Assembly: GCA_963734665.1 (NCBI GenBank) | Contig: CAVTIR010000002.1 | Span: forward strand, 62,001 to 126,000 | From: Trebonia sp963734665 | GTDB taxonomy: Bacteria; Actinomycetota; Actinomycetes; Streptosporangiales; Streptosporangiaceae | Direction: 5' to 3' | Length of the DNA: 64,000 bases | Shown: positions 48,124 to 57,000 of the stretch, one piece after another | How the letters are laid out: each line of letters opens with the position of its first letter | Numbering within the stretch: the stretch's first letter is position 1 | Notes under the pieces: model-generated | Seen by the model: only the letters and a program-made list of their open reading frames with translations | Database searches by the model: none | Told to the model about the DNA's origin: nothing | Program-made: the position numbers and the translations under genes

Positions 48124-48139
48124 CACCGGAGGCCGGATC

Positions 48140-49630
48140 GTGCAGGAGAGCACTGCGCCCCAGCGGGCGAGCGTGACGGTCCCGGCCGTCACTGCGCGCT
48201 CGGAGGTGCGCGCGGAGGCGACCGCGGGCCAGGAGGCCTACCCGCGGCGGTGGCTGATGCTCCCGGTCATCCTGATCGCGATGTTCATGGCCGGGTTCGA
48301 CATCTGGGCGGTCAACGTCGCGGCCCCCTCGCTCCAGCGTGACCTGCACGTCAGCGACGCGGCGCTGCAACTCATCGTCGGCGGCTACGCGTTCATGTAC
48401 GCGAGCGGCATGGTCACCGGGGGCAGGCTCGGGGACCTGTTCGGCTACAAGCGGCTGTTCCTGGTCGGCATCGTCACCTTCGCGCTCGCCTCGCTGGCGT
48501 GCGGGGTCGCCCCGTCCTCCGGCGCGCTCGTTGCCTTCAGGCTCGTGCAGGGGCTCACCGGTGCGGTGATGGTCCCGCAGGTGGTCGCCTTGATCACGGC
48601 CTCCTTCCCGGCGCGGGAGCGGAGCCGCGCCCTGGGCTGGTACGGCGCCACCATGGGGTTCGGCTTCGTGTCCGGGCAGATCCTCGGCGGCGGGCTGATC
48701 CAGGCCAACATCCTCGGCCTCGGCTGGCGGGCGATCTTCCTGGTGAACGTGCCGATCGGCGTCGTCGGGGTGATCGTGGCCAGCATCGTGGTCCCGCAGG
48801 CACGGGGGCAGCGCCGGCCGCGGCTTGACCCGCTGGGCGCGGTGGGCGTCTCGGGGAGCCTGGCACTGGCGCTAGTGCCGCTGACGCTGGGCAGCGACGA
48901 GGGCTGGCCGGTCTGGACGTGGGTATCGCTAGCCGCGGCGCTGCCCGTGCTCGCGGCCACCCTTGCCTGGGAGCGGCGGCTCACCCGCCGGGGCGGTGAG
49001 CCGCTGCTCGACCTGGCGCTCTTCCGTGACCGGGCGTTCTCCGCGGGCCTGGTGCTGAACTTCGTCGCGATCTTCTTCTTCGGCAGCTTCATGTTCGTGC
49101 TGACCCTGCTGCTCCAGTCCGGCCTTGGGCTGTCCCCGCTGCACGCCGGGATCGTGAACCTGCCGCTCGCCCTGACGTTCATCGCGATGACGCTCCTCGG
49201 TCCGAAGCTGGCCGCGCGCCTGGGGCCGCGCTCGATCACGGTGGGCGCTGGCTTCGCCACGCTCGGCACCATCGCGCTTGCGCTCATCGCCATGCATGCC
49301 GGCGGTCATCTCACCGGATGGGGCACCGCGCCGGCCACGGCGCTGATCGGGATCGGCCAGGGCCTGATGGTGCCGTCGCTCATGAGCGCGGTGCTCACCC
49401 ATGTCCGACCGGAACGCGCGGGGGCGGCGGCCGGCGTCCTCACCACCACGCAGCAGTTCGCGGTCGCCAGTGGCGTCGCGGTGCTCGGGGCCGTCTTCTA
49501 CGAGGTGATCGGCGGCGCGCCCTCGCGGGCCAGCTTTGTCTCGGGCCTGGTGGTAATCGCGTGGGTAGACGCGGCGCTCCTCGTGATCGCCGCGGCGCTG
49601 ACGTTCCTGCTCCCGCGACGCGCGGCCTAG
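48140..49630 (+). CDS. MFS drug exporter, DHA2 (14-helix) type
   Basis: This 496-residue transporter has the DHA2 start WLMLPVILIAMFMAGFDIWA then VNVAAPSLQRDL, motif A GRLGDLFGYKRLFLVG and motif C-like GWYGATMGFGFVSGQILGG, with about 14 helices. It probably expels a drug or toxic metabolite by proton antiport. The GTG at 48140 has GGAGG seven bases upstream; the frame is open back to a TTG at 48062 but that part overlaps the operator region. Divergent from an ArsR-type repressor. Confidence 0.93.
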   Translation: MQESTAPQRASVTVPAVTARSEVRAEATAGQEAYPRRWLMLPVILIAMFMAGFDIWAVNVAAPSLQRDLHVSDAALQLIVGGYAFMYASGMVTGGRLGDLFGYKRLFLVGIVTFALASLACGVAPSSGALVAFRLVQGLTGAVMVPQVVALITASFPARERSRALGWYGATMGFGFVSGQILGGGLIQANILGLGWRAIFLVNVPIGVVGVIVASIVVPQARGQRRPRLDPLGAVGVSGSLALALVPLTLGSDEGWPVWTWVSLAAALPVLAATLAWERRLTRRGGEPLLDLALFRDRAFSAGLVLNFVAIFFFGSFMFVLTLLLQSGLGLSPLHAGIVNLPLALTFIAMTLLGPKLAARLGPRSITVGAGFATLGTIALALIAMHAGGHLTGWGTAPATALIGIGQGLMVPSLMSAVLTHVRPERAGAAAGVLTTTQQFAVASGVAVLGAVFYEVIGGAPSRASFVSGLVVIAWVDAALLVIAAALTFLLPRRAA

Positions 49631-49814
49631 CCGGCACCGTCGGCTACGCGCCAGAACGCTACCGGGCCCGCCGAACACCGGGTGGGCATGGCCGTCCCTG
49701 GCAACCAGGTGCCCGTCTATGGTTTCGGGCTGCCTCCCCGTCTACATTGTGAGGTTGGTGAATGCAATGGTCATGGTGCGCTGGCCGTAAGTTGTTCTGT
49801 GACGGGGGAGTGAC

Positions 49815-51410
49815 ATGTTCGCGGCGGAAGAAGCGGGAGGAATAGAAAAACCCCAGGTCATGGCCATCTCCGTTCGGGGCCTAAGGCGCAACGCTCTCGG
49901 GTTCGTCCAGTCCACCGCAATCGGGGTTGCGTCTACTGGTCCGGCCTACAGCATCGCAGCGACGCTTGGTTTCGTCGTGGCCCTCGCCGGCCCGGAGACC
50001 CTGCTGCTGGTACCCCTGGCCTTTGTCCCGATGTTCTTCTCCGCCTGGGCGAACAAGGAAATGAATCGCGCGGATCCAGACTGCGGCACGAGCTTTACCT
50101 GGGCAGCGCGAACACTCGGCCCGCGAATCGGATGGTTCGCAGGCGGCTGGAGCGAGATCGTAGCCGGGTTGTTGGTCATGTGCAGCCAGTCACAGATCGC
50201 CGGCCAGTACCTTTTCCTATTCCTTGGCCTCTCGTCCATCGGGAATAACCCCGCCAGCGTATGGGTGCTTCTCGCGGGTATCGGCTGGATCGCGGTACTC
50301 GCCTACCTGTGCTTCCGCGGCATCGAGGTGTCTGCGCGGACGCAGGTCGTGCTGCTCTGCATCGAATTGGTGATGCTGCTAGTGCTATCGGTCTGGGCAC
50401 TGGTCCGCGTCATCGACGGCAGCGCGCCACTCGGGCATGCCACGCCGTCATGGTCCTGGCTGGACCCGGCGCATTTCGCGAACCCCAGCACGTTCATGGC
50501 AGGGATGCTGCTGATGGTCTTCATCTACTGGGGCTGGGACACCGCTGTCTCCACCAACGAAGAGACCAAGGAGCCGGACCGCATTCCGGGCATCGCCAGC
50601 GTGGTCTCCACCCTGCTGCTGTTCGCTACGTATTTCTTGGTGTTCTTGTCGATGGAGTCCTTTGCTGGATTCGGAAGTACGGGCATCGGTCTTAATAACC
50701 CTGGTCACCAGGGCGATGTCCTCTCTGTGATAGGCACGTCAGTATTCGGTCGTTCAATGCTCGGCGTCGTACTTAGTCGGCTGCTGCTCCTGATGGTGCT
50801 CAGCTCAAGCATTTCCACCACTCAGACCACAATCTTGCCGAATGCGCGGACGGCACTATCGATGGCCTTTCATAAGGCCTTGCCGGACATATTCGGGAAA
50901 GTTCATCCGCGTTACCTGACCCCGTCGTTTGCCACGATTGTGTTCGCGACAGCGTCCACGATCATGTACATTGTATTGAACTTTGTTTCCGGCGGCAAAG
51001 TAATCGCTGACTCAGTGACGGCGGCGACGTTTTTCGCCGTCGTCTACCTGGGGATCACTGGCTTCGCATGCGTTTGGTTCTATCGCCGGACTCTGCTGCA
51101 GAGTGCGCAGAACTTCTGGCTGCGCGGGGTACTGCCGGGACTGTCGGGTGTCATGCTGTTTGGAATACTCGGGTGGAGCATTCATTATTACAGCGATCCA
51201 GGGCAGTCATATACAACCTGGCTGATTCCATTTTACCCGCACTGGCGGGTCGGCGGCGTCCTGTCGATTGTTATTCTGGCCGTGGTGATTGGCCTGGCGT
51301 CTATGGTTATCATGAATCTTCTTCGTCCGAAATACTTTCATGGCGACACTCTGCGCGAAGGGGTTTCCATCACTGACGATCACCGGGTGCTGCGGGTATC
51401 TGCTGACTAG
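49815..51410 (+). CDS. APC-family amino-acid permease
   Basis: This 531-residue transporter with about 12 helices matches the APC superfamily: GVASTGPAYSIAATLGFVVA, RADPDCGTSFTWAARTLG, IGWFAGGWSEIVAGLL and FIYWGWDTAVSTNEETKEP. It likely takes up an amino acid or amine. The ATG follows GGGGGAG. A- and T-ending codons are more frequent than in neighbouring genes, especially after 50640, which hints at foreign origin. It is monocistronic. Confidence 0.93.
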   Translation: MFAAEEAGGIEKPQVMAISVRGLRRNALGFVQSTAIGVASTGPAYSIAATLGFVVALAGPETLLLVPLAFVPMFFSAWANKEMNRADPDCGTSFTWAARTLGPRIGWFAGGWSEIVAGLLVMCSQSQIAGQYLFLFLGLSSIGNNPASVWVLLAGIGWIAVLAYLCFRGIEVSARTQVVLLCIELVMLLVLSVWALVRVIDGSAPLGHATPSWSWLDPAHFANPSTFMAGMLLMVFIYWGWDTAVSTNEETKEPDRIPGIASVVSTLLLFATYFLVFLSMESFAGFGSTGIGLNNPGHQGDVLSVIGTSVFGRSMLGVVLSRLLLLMVLSSSISTTQTTILPNARTALSMAFHKALPDIFGKVHPRYLTPSFATIVFATASTIMYIVLNFVSGGKVIADSVTAATFFAVVYLGITGFACVWFYRRTLLQSAQNFWLRGVLPGLSGVMLFGILGWSIHYYSDPGQSYTTWLIPFYPHWRVGGVLSIVILAVVIGLASMVIMNLLRPKYFHGDTLREGVSITDDHRVLRVSAD

Positions 51411-51495
51411 AGGTGAGAGGATCACCCCGTCAGCCGGCGGCGTGGCGGGCGGGTAAACAGGTTGGCGATGATGACCTCGTACCTAACATGGCGGG

Positions 51496-52104
51496 GTGAC
51501 AGGAAGCCCCGACTTCGCGACCAAGCCCACGCTCACCGGCGACAAGGTCATCCTGCGCAAGTTCCGCGAAGGCGACCTGGCCGCGATGAGCGAGGCCCTG
51601 CTCGATCCCGAGGCCCGCATCCTCACCGGCAGCGTCCACGACGCGGGGCAGGCCGGCGCGCCGCTGACGCAGGACGAAGCGAAGGCCGCGCGGGACTGGC
51701 TCCTGACCCGCAACGACCAGCCCGACCGCCTCGACCTGGCGGTCGTGGACAAGGAGTCGGGCGCCTGCGTCGGCGAGGCGGTCCTCAACCAGTGGGATCC
51801 CGGCAACGCGAGCTGCAACTTCCGCATCTTCATCGGCCCGAAGGGCCGCGACCGGGGCCTCGGCACCGAGGCGACCCGGCTGATCGTCGGGTACGGCTTC
51901 GAGCGCTTGCGCCTGCACCGGATCTCGCTGGAGGTCTACGCGTTCAACCCGCGCGCCCGCCGCGCCTACGAGAAGGTCGGCTTTCGCGCCGAGGGCGTGC
52001 TGCGCGAGTCCCTCCGCTACAGCGGCGAGTGGATCGACGCCACGGTCATGTCCATCCTGGCCCCCGAATGGTTCGCCCACCGGGGCCACTGCCAGCCAGG
52101 CTGA
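51496..52104 (+). CDS. GNAT family N-acetyltransferase (RimJ/RimL-like)
   Basis: This 202-residue protein shows the GNAT fold of the RimJ/RimL type: VILRKFREGDLAAMSEALLD, the acetyl-CoA loop RDRGLGTEATRLIVGYGFE, LHRISLEVYAFNPRARRAYE and KVGFRAEGVLRESLRYSGEW. Targets in this group range from ribosomal proteins to small molecules. Start GTG at 51496. It sits before the infC operon. Confidence 0.92.
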   Translation: MTGSPDFATKPTLTGDKVILRKFREGDLAAMSEALLDPEARILTGSVHDAGQAGAPLTQDEAKAARDWLLTRNDQPDRLDLAVVDKESGACVGEAVLNQWDPGNASCNFRIFIGPKGRDRGLGTEATRLIVGYGFERLRLHRISLEVYAFNPRARRAYEKVGFRAEGVLRESLRYSGEWIDATVMSILAPEWFAHRGHCQPG

Positions 52105-52553
52105 CCACGCAAGGCGCCGGATTGTTGTGGCAACAGGTCGCCTCTAAAAGATAACAGCAAGAAATTATTCCGAACGGATTCTTGCTCCGCTTCTCGGGCC
52201 CACTGCGCCGTTAACGGTGGGTGGCGGGAATACCGGATCGCCCCCAAGTGCTGCTACTCTTGTTAGTGACCAGTCCGGTACGTATCGCGTGCCGGGCGTG
52301 CAAGCGGAGGACCACCTCCCACCTGGCTGATCTACAGATCGGCGGGTCTGGTGCGGCCCGTTCGCCAGCCTAGCTGGCGGAAGGCGCCGCCGATGTGGTA
52401 GCCCCGCGGCGCACGCGCCTGACGGGGCTTTTCCTGTTTGGAGCAGGTCACGACAGGCCACTGTCTTAGGCGGGCGAACTGCCGCGACAGCGCACAAGCC
52501 GTCGTCGGAGAGGCCGGCGACGGCAGAACAGATGAACCTGTGGAGGTCACATC
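52105..52553 (+). other. long infC leader region
   Basis: This 449-base non-coding stretch holds the probable infC promoter and leader. From about 52300 it contains paired segments (ggaggaccacctcc, gatctacagatc, ggcgccgcc) and ends with the terminator-like hairpin at 52400-52432, about 120 bases before infC. No open frame with coding character was found. Confidence 0.55.
52400..52432 (+). terminator. attenuator-like hairpin in the infC leader
   Basis: The outer arms agccccg (52400-52406) and cggggct (52423-52429), the inner ggcgc-ac-gcgcc, and four Ts at 52429-52432 make a textbook intrinsic terminator upstream of infC. An attenuation role is inferred from position. Confidence 0.72.
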
Positions 52554-53231
52554 ATCGTCGAAACGCGCATCAACGAGCGCATCCGTACTCCCGAGGTCCG
52601 GCTAGTTGGCGCCAAGGGCGAGCAGGTCGGGATCGTCTCCATCACCGAGGCGCTCAGGCTCGCGCAGGAGGCCGACCTTGATCTTGTCGAGGTTGCCCCG
52701 ACCGCACGTCCCCCGGTCTGTAAGCTCATGGACTACGGCAAGTTCAAGTACGAGGCCGCGCTCAAGGCCAGGGAATCGCGCAAGAACCAGACGCAGACGA
52801 TCGTCAAAGAGATCAAGCTCCGCCCGAAGATCGACCCGCACGACTACGGCACCAAGAAGGGCCACGTCGAGCGGTTCCTCAAGGCGGGGGACAAGGTCAA
52901 GGTGACGATCATGTTCCGCGGTCGCGAGCAGTCCCGCCCCGAGCTCGGTTTCCGGCTGCTGCAGAAGCTGGCGGACGACGTCACCGAGCTCGGTTTCGTC
53001 GAGGCGCAGCCCAAGCAGGACGGCCGGAACATGATCATGGTGATCGGCCCGCACCGGCGTGCGCCCGAGCGCAAGGTCGAGGCTAAGCCCGCGCCGGCAC
53101 CCGAGCAGTCGCGCCCCGTGCCGAGCCCGCGCAGTGAGGCCCCGGCCCAGGCCGACGCAGCCGAGACCCCGGTCGAGACCCCGGTTGAGACTCCGGCCGA
53201 GACCGCAGCCCCGGCGCCGACCGACGCGTAG
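52554..53231 (+). CDS. infC: translation initiation factor IF-3 with an ATC start codon
   Basis: This roughly 225-residue factor keeps ribosomal subunits apart and checks the start codon-anticodon match. Family segments run from ETRINERIRTPEVRLVGAKG through ARPPVCKLMDYGKFKYE to DYGTKKGHVERFLKAGDKVK and FRGREQSRPELG. Family sequence begins at 52560, yet no ATG, GTG or TTG lies between the in-frame TGA at 52533 and that point; only ATC ATC at 52551-52556 follows the GGAGG at 52542-52546. ATC at 52554 has the better spacing. Rare AUU/AUC starts on infC are the known basis of IF3 self-regulation. The Ala/Pro/Glu-rich tail contains an ETPVETPVETP repeat. Confidence 0.93.
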   Translation: MVETRINERIRTPEVRLVGAKGEQVGIVSITEALRLAQEADLDLVEVAPTARPPVCKLMDYGKFKYEAALKARESRKNQTQTIVKEIKLRPKIDPHDYGTKKGHVERFLKAGDKVKVTIMFRGREQSRPELGFRLLQKLADDVTELGFVEAQPKQDGRNMIMVIGPHRRAPERKVEAKPAPAPEQSRPVPSPRSEAPAQADAAETPVETPVETPAETAAPAPTDA

Positions 53232-53388
53232 AGGTTTACCCCGGTAACGGGGAGAGGGCGAGGCGGCCCCGCACGGTGGTGCGGGGCGGCCCCGCGAGGA
53301 ATTGCTGTCCCGGTTTCGGTAGACAACCGATCCGTGCCAGGGCCACGGGGGGTGCTCCCCCCGGGAGATAAAGGAGACGACGGCGACC

Positions 53389-53583
53389 ATGCCGAAGATG
53401 AAGACGCACAGCGGCGCCGCCAAGCGGTTCAAGATCACCGGCACCGGCAAGATCATGCGGTTGCGTGCCAACCGGCAGCACCTGTTCGAGCACAAGTCCT
53501 CCCGTGTCACGCGCCGGCTCGCTGGCGAGGTCCAGATGGCCAAGGCGGACGTCCGCGAGATCAAGCGACTGCTCGGCAAGTAG
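53389..53583 (+). CDS. rpmI: 50S ribosomal protein L35
   Basis: This 64-residue ribosomal protein reads MPKMKTHSGAAKRFKITGTG and ends in DVREIKRLLGK, the standard L35. It lies between infC and rplT in the universal order, behind a purine-rich ribosome site. Confidence 0.98.
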   Translation: MPKMKTHSGAAKRFKITGTGKIMRLRANRQHLFEHKSSRVTRRLAGEVQMAKADVREIKRLLGK

Positions 53584-53636
53584 CAACGGCCAGCTGAGCC
53601 GAGTCCAGTAACCGCAGCCCAGAGGGAGATTGAACG

Positions 53637-54014
53637 ATGGCACGCGTCAAGCGTTCGCTTAACGCTAAGAAGAAGCGCAGGGTTGTCCTCGAGCGGGCGA
53701 AGGGCTACCGGGGCCAGCGGTCCCGGCTCTACCGCAAGGCCAAGGAGCAGGTCCTCCACTCGATGACCTACGCCTACCGCGACCGCAAGGACCGCAAGGG
53801 CAACTTCCGCCGGCTCTGGATCCAGCGCATCAACGCCGCAGCGCGGGCGAACGGGCTGACCTACAACCGTTTCGTGCAGGGCCTGAAGGCGGCAGGCGTC
53901 GAGGTCGACCGGCGTGTTCTCGCCGACCTCGCCGTGACCGACGCGGCGGCCTTCGGCGCCCTAGTCGAGGTGGCGCGCCAGGCGCTCCCCGAGACCGTCG
54001 GCGTGGCGGCCTAA
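53637..54014 (+). CDS. rplT: 50S ribosomal protein L20
   Basis: This 125-residue protein begins MARVKRSLNAKKKRRVVLER and continues with AYRDRKDRKGNFRRLWIQRI, the standard L20, which binds 23S rRNA early in assembly and in some bacteria represses this operon. GAGGGAGA lies before the ATG. The operon infC-rpmI-rplT is complete. Confidence 0.98.
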   Translation: MARVKRSLNAKKKRRVVLERAKGYRGQRSRLYRKAKEQVLHSMTYAYRDRKDRKGNFRRLWIQRINAAARANGLTYNRFVQGLKAAGVEVDRRVLADLAVTDAAAFGALVEVARQALPETVGVAA

Positions 54015-54050
54015 CCCGCCTAGGCGCACATCTCGCAAGGTGACCGAGGC

Positions 54051-54169
54051 GCCTCCCGCGAGCCAAAGCGCGCGCCCCTGTCCTGGACCGAGGAGCGGTG
54101 AAGTGAGGAACGAGCTTCACCGTGACGAGGGAAGGACAGGGGTCCCGAGCGCGCGGAGGCCAGCGGGAC
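54051..54169 (+). repeat. 118-bp structured repeat, copy B, rplT-trmH spacer
   Basis: The outer arms cccctgtcct (54075-54084) and aggacagggg (54133-54142) are a perfect ten-base stem, and inner arms ggtgaag (54097-54103) and cttcacc (54115-54121) form a second stem. The stretch is homologous to 17143-17260 at the 3' end of rarA. It sits just after the ribosomal operon and may act as its terminator. Confidence 0.78.
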
Positions 54170-54227
54170 CAGCAGAGTGAGCGCGGGAAATACTGTCACA
54201 TTCACCTGGCGAATGAAGGCTAACCCC

Positions 54228-55073
54228 ATGTACGCAAGCGCCAGCATGACGCGGCTGAAGGCTGCCCGCCGGCTGACCAAACGAGCGCTGCGCCAGCGTG
54301 AGCGGGCCTTTCTCGCGGAAGGCCCGCAGGCCGTTTCCGAGGCATTGGCGACCGGCGCGGGCGTCAGCGGCCTTTTCGTCACCGCGCCAGCGCAAGCACG
54401 GCACGCCGACGTGGTGGCGAAGGCGGAAGACGCCGGCGTCGACGTCCAACTGGTCAGCGGCGAGGTGATGAGCGAGCTCGCCCAGACGGTCACCCCGCAG
54501 GGCCTGCTCGCGGTCTGCGACTTCGTGGATGTCCCACTCGACCAGGTAACGGACGCCAGGCCGACCCTGGTCGCCCTGCTCGCGAACGTCCGGGATCCGG
54601 GCAACGCGGGCACCGTGCTGCGCGCCGCCGACGCGGCGGGCGCGGACGCGGTGATCTTCGCCGACGCCTCGGTGGACATCTACAACGGCAAGTGCGTCAG
54701 GGCAAGCGCGGGCAGCCTGTTCCACCTGCCGGTCGTGGCCGGCGTGCGGCTGCCGGGGACTGTCGCCGCGCTCAAGGGCGCGGGCCTGCAGGTCCTCGCC
54801 GCCGACGGCCGGGGGAGCGCAACGCTCGACGACCCGCGGACCAGGGCGGCGCTGAGCTCACCGACCGCGTGGCTGTTTGGCAACGAGGCGTGGGGCCTTC
54901 CCGACGACCTCCTGGCGCTCGCCGACGAGTCGGTCGCGGTGCCGATCTACGGCCGCGCGGAATCGCTCAACCTCGCCACCGCGGCAGCCGTGTGCCTGTA
55001 TGCCTCCGCGCAGAGGCTGTTCGCCCCCGAAGGCACGACCCCCCGTACCCCGTCGGCCATTCGGCCCCGGTAG
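54228..55073 (+). CDS. SpoU/TrmH-family RNA 2'-O-methyltransferase
   Basis: This roughly 281-residue protein transfers methyl to a ribose 2'-OH in rRNA or tRNA. The N-terminal substrate-binding domain (RALRQRERAFLAEGPQAVSE) is followed by the knotted SPOUT domain with LLANVRDPGNAGTVLRAADA, AWLFGNEAWGLPDDLL and IYGRAESLNLATAAAVCLY, the three family motifs. I prefer the ATG at 54228 behind AAGG; a GTG at 54177 and ATG at 54213 are also in frame. This gene follows rplT in most actinobacteria. Confidence 0.94.
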   Translation: MYASASMTRLKAARRLTKRALRQRERAFLAEGPQAVSEALATGAGVSGLFVTAPAQARHADVVAKAEDAGVDVQLVSGEVMSELAQTVTPQGLLAVCDFVDVPLDQVTDARPTLVALLANVRDPGNAGTVLRAADAAGADAVIFADASVDIYNGKCVRASAGSLFHLPVVAGVRLPGTVAALKGAGLQVLAADGRGSATLDDPRTRAALSSPTAWLFGNEAWGLPDDLLALADESVAVPIYGRAESLNLATAAAVCLYASAQRLFAPEGTTPRTPSAIRPR

Positions 55074-55307
55074 GACGCCCCCCCGTACCCCCAAGAGCAT
55101 CATGACCCCTCTGGGCGTCATGTTCATATCCGCGAAGCATTATGATTACATCGCGTTGTGCGCCTAATGACAGGCGAAAAATCCCTCGCATAGGGTGTTT
55201 GTGCTATGACGTAGCGAAATCCCCGTACGCGGGTACTGTCCTGAGGAGGGGTAAACGCGCTAGAGTCTGATCACATTCCGTCACCCGCATCGCGGATCGA
55301 GCCAGCA

Positions 55308-56540
55308 ATGGCCGACCCGATGCGCCCCCTGCTGGACGGAGGCGCAAGCGCCGTGGAGGACAACAGACCGGGCCGGAAGGCACCCGGCGGGACCAAGCAT
55401 GCCAGTGGCATACGGTCTGCCGTGCCGTCCGCACCGGCTGCGCCGTCCGGGAGCTCCGCTCTCCTGACGGCGAAGTCTCTGACTGACGCCCAGTCACTGA
55501 TGGCCGACGAGCTGCCTGACGGGCTGGTGGTCGCGGACGACGCCGGCCGCGTGGTTGTCTACAACCGGGCCGCTGTCCGGCTCACCGGCATCGCGGCCGA
55601 GGAGGCCATCGGCAAGTACGTCTACGACGTGCTCCCGTTCAGGGACGATGACGGCTGCGACTGGTGGATGTTCGTCGACCCCTACAACGGCCTTGCCACC
55701 CGGACCAGGCACCCGGAGCGCAGCCTGATCCTCGGCGAGGGCGTCGAGCTGCTCGTCTCGGTGGGCTACGTCCGCGACGGCCGCTCCGGTCCCGTCCGCC
55801 GCCTAGTGATCACCCTGCGCGGCGCCCAGCAGCGGGCCAGGCTCGAACGCAGCCGCGCCGAACTCGTCTCCACGGTCGCGCACGAGCTGCGCGCCCCGCT
55901 GACGTCGGTGAAGGGGTTCACCGCGACGCTCCTCGCCAAGTGGTCCCGGTTCAGCGACGACCAGAAGCGGGTCATGCTCGAAACGGTCAACGCCGACGCC
56001 GACCGGGTGACCCGGCTGATCACCGAGCTCCTCGACGTGTCCCGCATCGAGTCGGGCCGGATGGAGGTGCGGCGGCAGCTCGTTGACGTCCCCGAGCGGG
56101 CGCGCAAGATCATCGCCGGCCGGGTCGCCTCCGGCGAGCCGGAAGACAGGTTCCGCCTGGAGGCCGCGTTCGACCTCCCGGAGACCTGGCTGGACGCCGA
56201 CAAGATCGACCAGATCCTCGGCAACCTCGTCGAGAACGCTGTCAGGCACGGGGCTGGTATCGTGACAGTCGTGGTGCAGCGCGCGCAGGTGAGCGGCGGC
56301 GATCAGCAGGAAGCGATCGCCGTGTCCGTGCGCGACCAGGGCGAGGGTATCCCGCCAGAGATGTCGCTCCGGGTGTTCCGCCAGTTCTGGCGCGGCAAGC
56401 GGCGCGGCGGCACGGGCCTTGGCCTTTATATCGTCAAGGGCCTCGTCGAGGCGATGAACGGCGAGATCGCCGTGGCCTGCGCGCCGGGCGGCGGCGCCGA
56501 GTTCCGATTTACTCTGCCCGCGGGCACGCCCATCGCGTAA
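55308..56540 (+). CDS. PAS-domain sensor histidine kinase
   Basis: This 410-residue kinase has a PAS domain at about 65-170 (DGLVVADDAGRVVVYNRAAV), HisKA with phospho-acceptor His192 in STVAHELRAPLTS, and the HATPase_c boxes ILGNLVENAVRHG, VRDQGEGIP and GGTGLGLYIVKG. There is no transmembrane helix, so it senses a cytoplasmic signal. No response regulator gene is adjacent. The same kinase type sits between the trmH-like gene and pheS in many actinomycetes. Confidence 0.95.
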   Translation: MADPMRPLLDGGASAVEDNRPGRKAPGGTKHASGIRSAVPSAPAAPSGSSALLTAKSLTDAQSLMADELPDGLVVADDAGRVVVYNRAAVRLTGIAAEEAIGKYVYDVLPFRDDDGCDWWMFVDPYNGLATRTRHPERSLILGEGVELLVSVGYVRDGRSGPVRRLVITLRGAQQRARLERSRAELVSTVAHELRAPLTSVKGFTATLLAKWSRFSDDQKRVMLETVNADADRVTRLITELLDVSRIESGRMEVRRQLVDVPERARKIIAGRVASGEPEDRFRLEAAFDLPETWLDADKIDQILGNLVENAVRHGAGIVTVVVQRAQVSGGDQQEAIAVSVRDQGEGIPPEMSLRVFRQFWRGKRRGGTGLGLYIVKGLVEAMNGEIAVACAPGGGAEFRFTLPAGTPIA

Positions 56541-57000
56541 CGGCGAACGCCGTAACGACAAGGTGCTTGCCCGGGGGCGAACCCCGGACGAATACTCTAA
56601 TTTTGCCCTCTGCCGGTAAGTAACTTCCCTGGTGGGATGCAAAATTAGAGCATTCGGACCATCGCTGTCGCGGCCGCGCGGGCCTGATCGTAAAACCCGC
56701 GGTCTTAACAGGCGCGCTCCGCCGTGACAGGACTGGTCGATAACCCTCTCGGGAGATGACCCGTGCGGCTTGGCTAAAGCCGCGGATGATTCCCGTATTC
56801 GCCATCAGGGCCGGGCAAGGCTTCGGCTGGCCACCCGGTAGGGTTCAGTGTGCTGGCTCCCAGTCACCCCGCGTCCGTTCGGGAGATGCTGGTTTGATCT
56901 TGACCACCGGCGCCGCTCCGGACCTTCCCGCCCCTGCGGCGGGCCACATTGCAGTCAGCCAGCCAGTCAGTCAGCCAGCTGATGACCGAGGAAGCGAAAG
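56541..57000 (+). other. pheS leader and promoter region
   Basis: This 460-base gap holds the AT-rich inverted repeat at 56589-56656, a second hairpin gcggctt/aagccgc (56765-56771, 56777-56783), and short cagtcagc repeats at about 56953-56980 just before the pheS ribosome site. I found no convincing T-box or phenylalanine-rich leader peptide. Confidence 0.5.
56589..56656. repeat. AT-rich 18-bp inverted repeat between the histidine kinase and pheS
   Basis: Arms cgaatactctaattttgc (56589-56606) and gcaaaattagagcattcg (56639-56656) match at 17 of 18 positions around a 32-base centre. AT richness of the arms is out of character with the genome. It could be a terminator stem, an operator or a miniature insertion element. 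Confidence 0.7.

Noticed and set aside
48066..48130. tRNA T-loop-like sequence ggttcgaagcc
   Set aside because: No acceptor, D or anticodon stems could be paired around it; it fits better as one of several TTCGA operator half-sites.
56541..57000. T-box or Phe leader-peptide attenuator before pheS
   Set aside because: I could not find the T-box consensus or a short frame rich in Phe codons.
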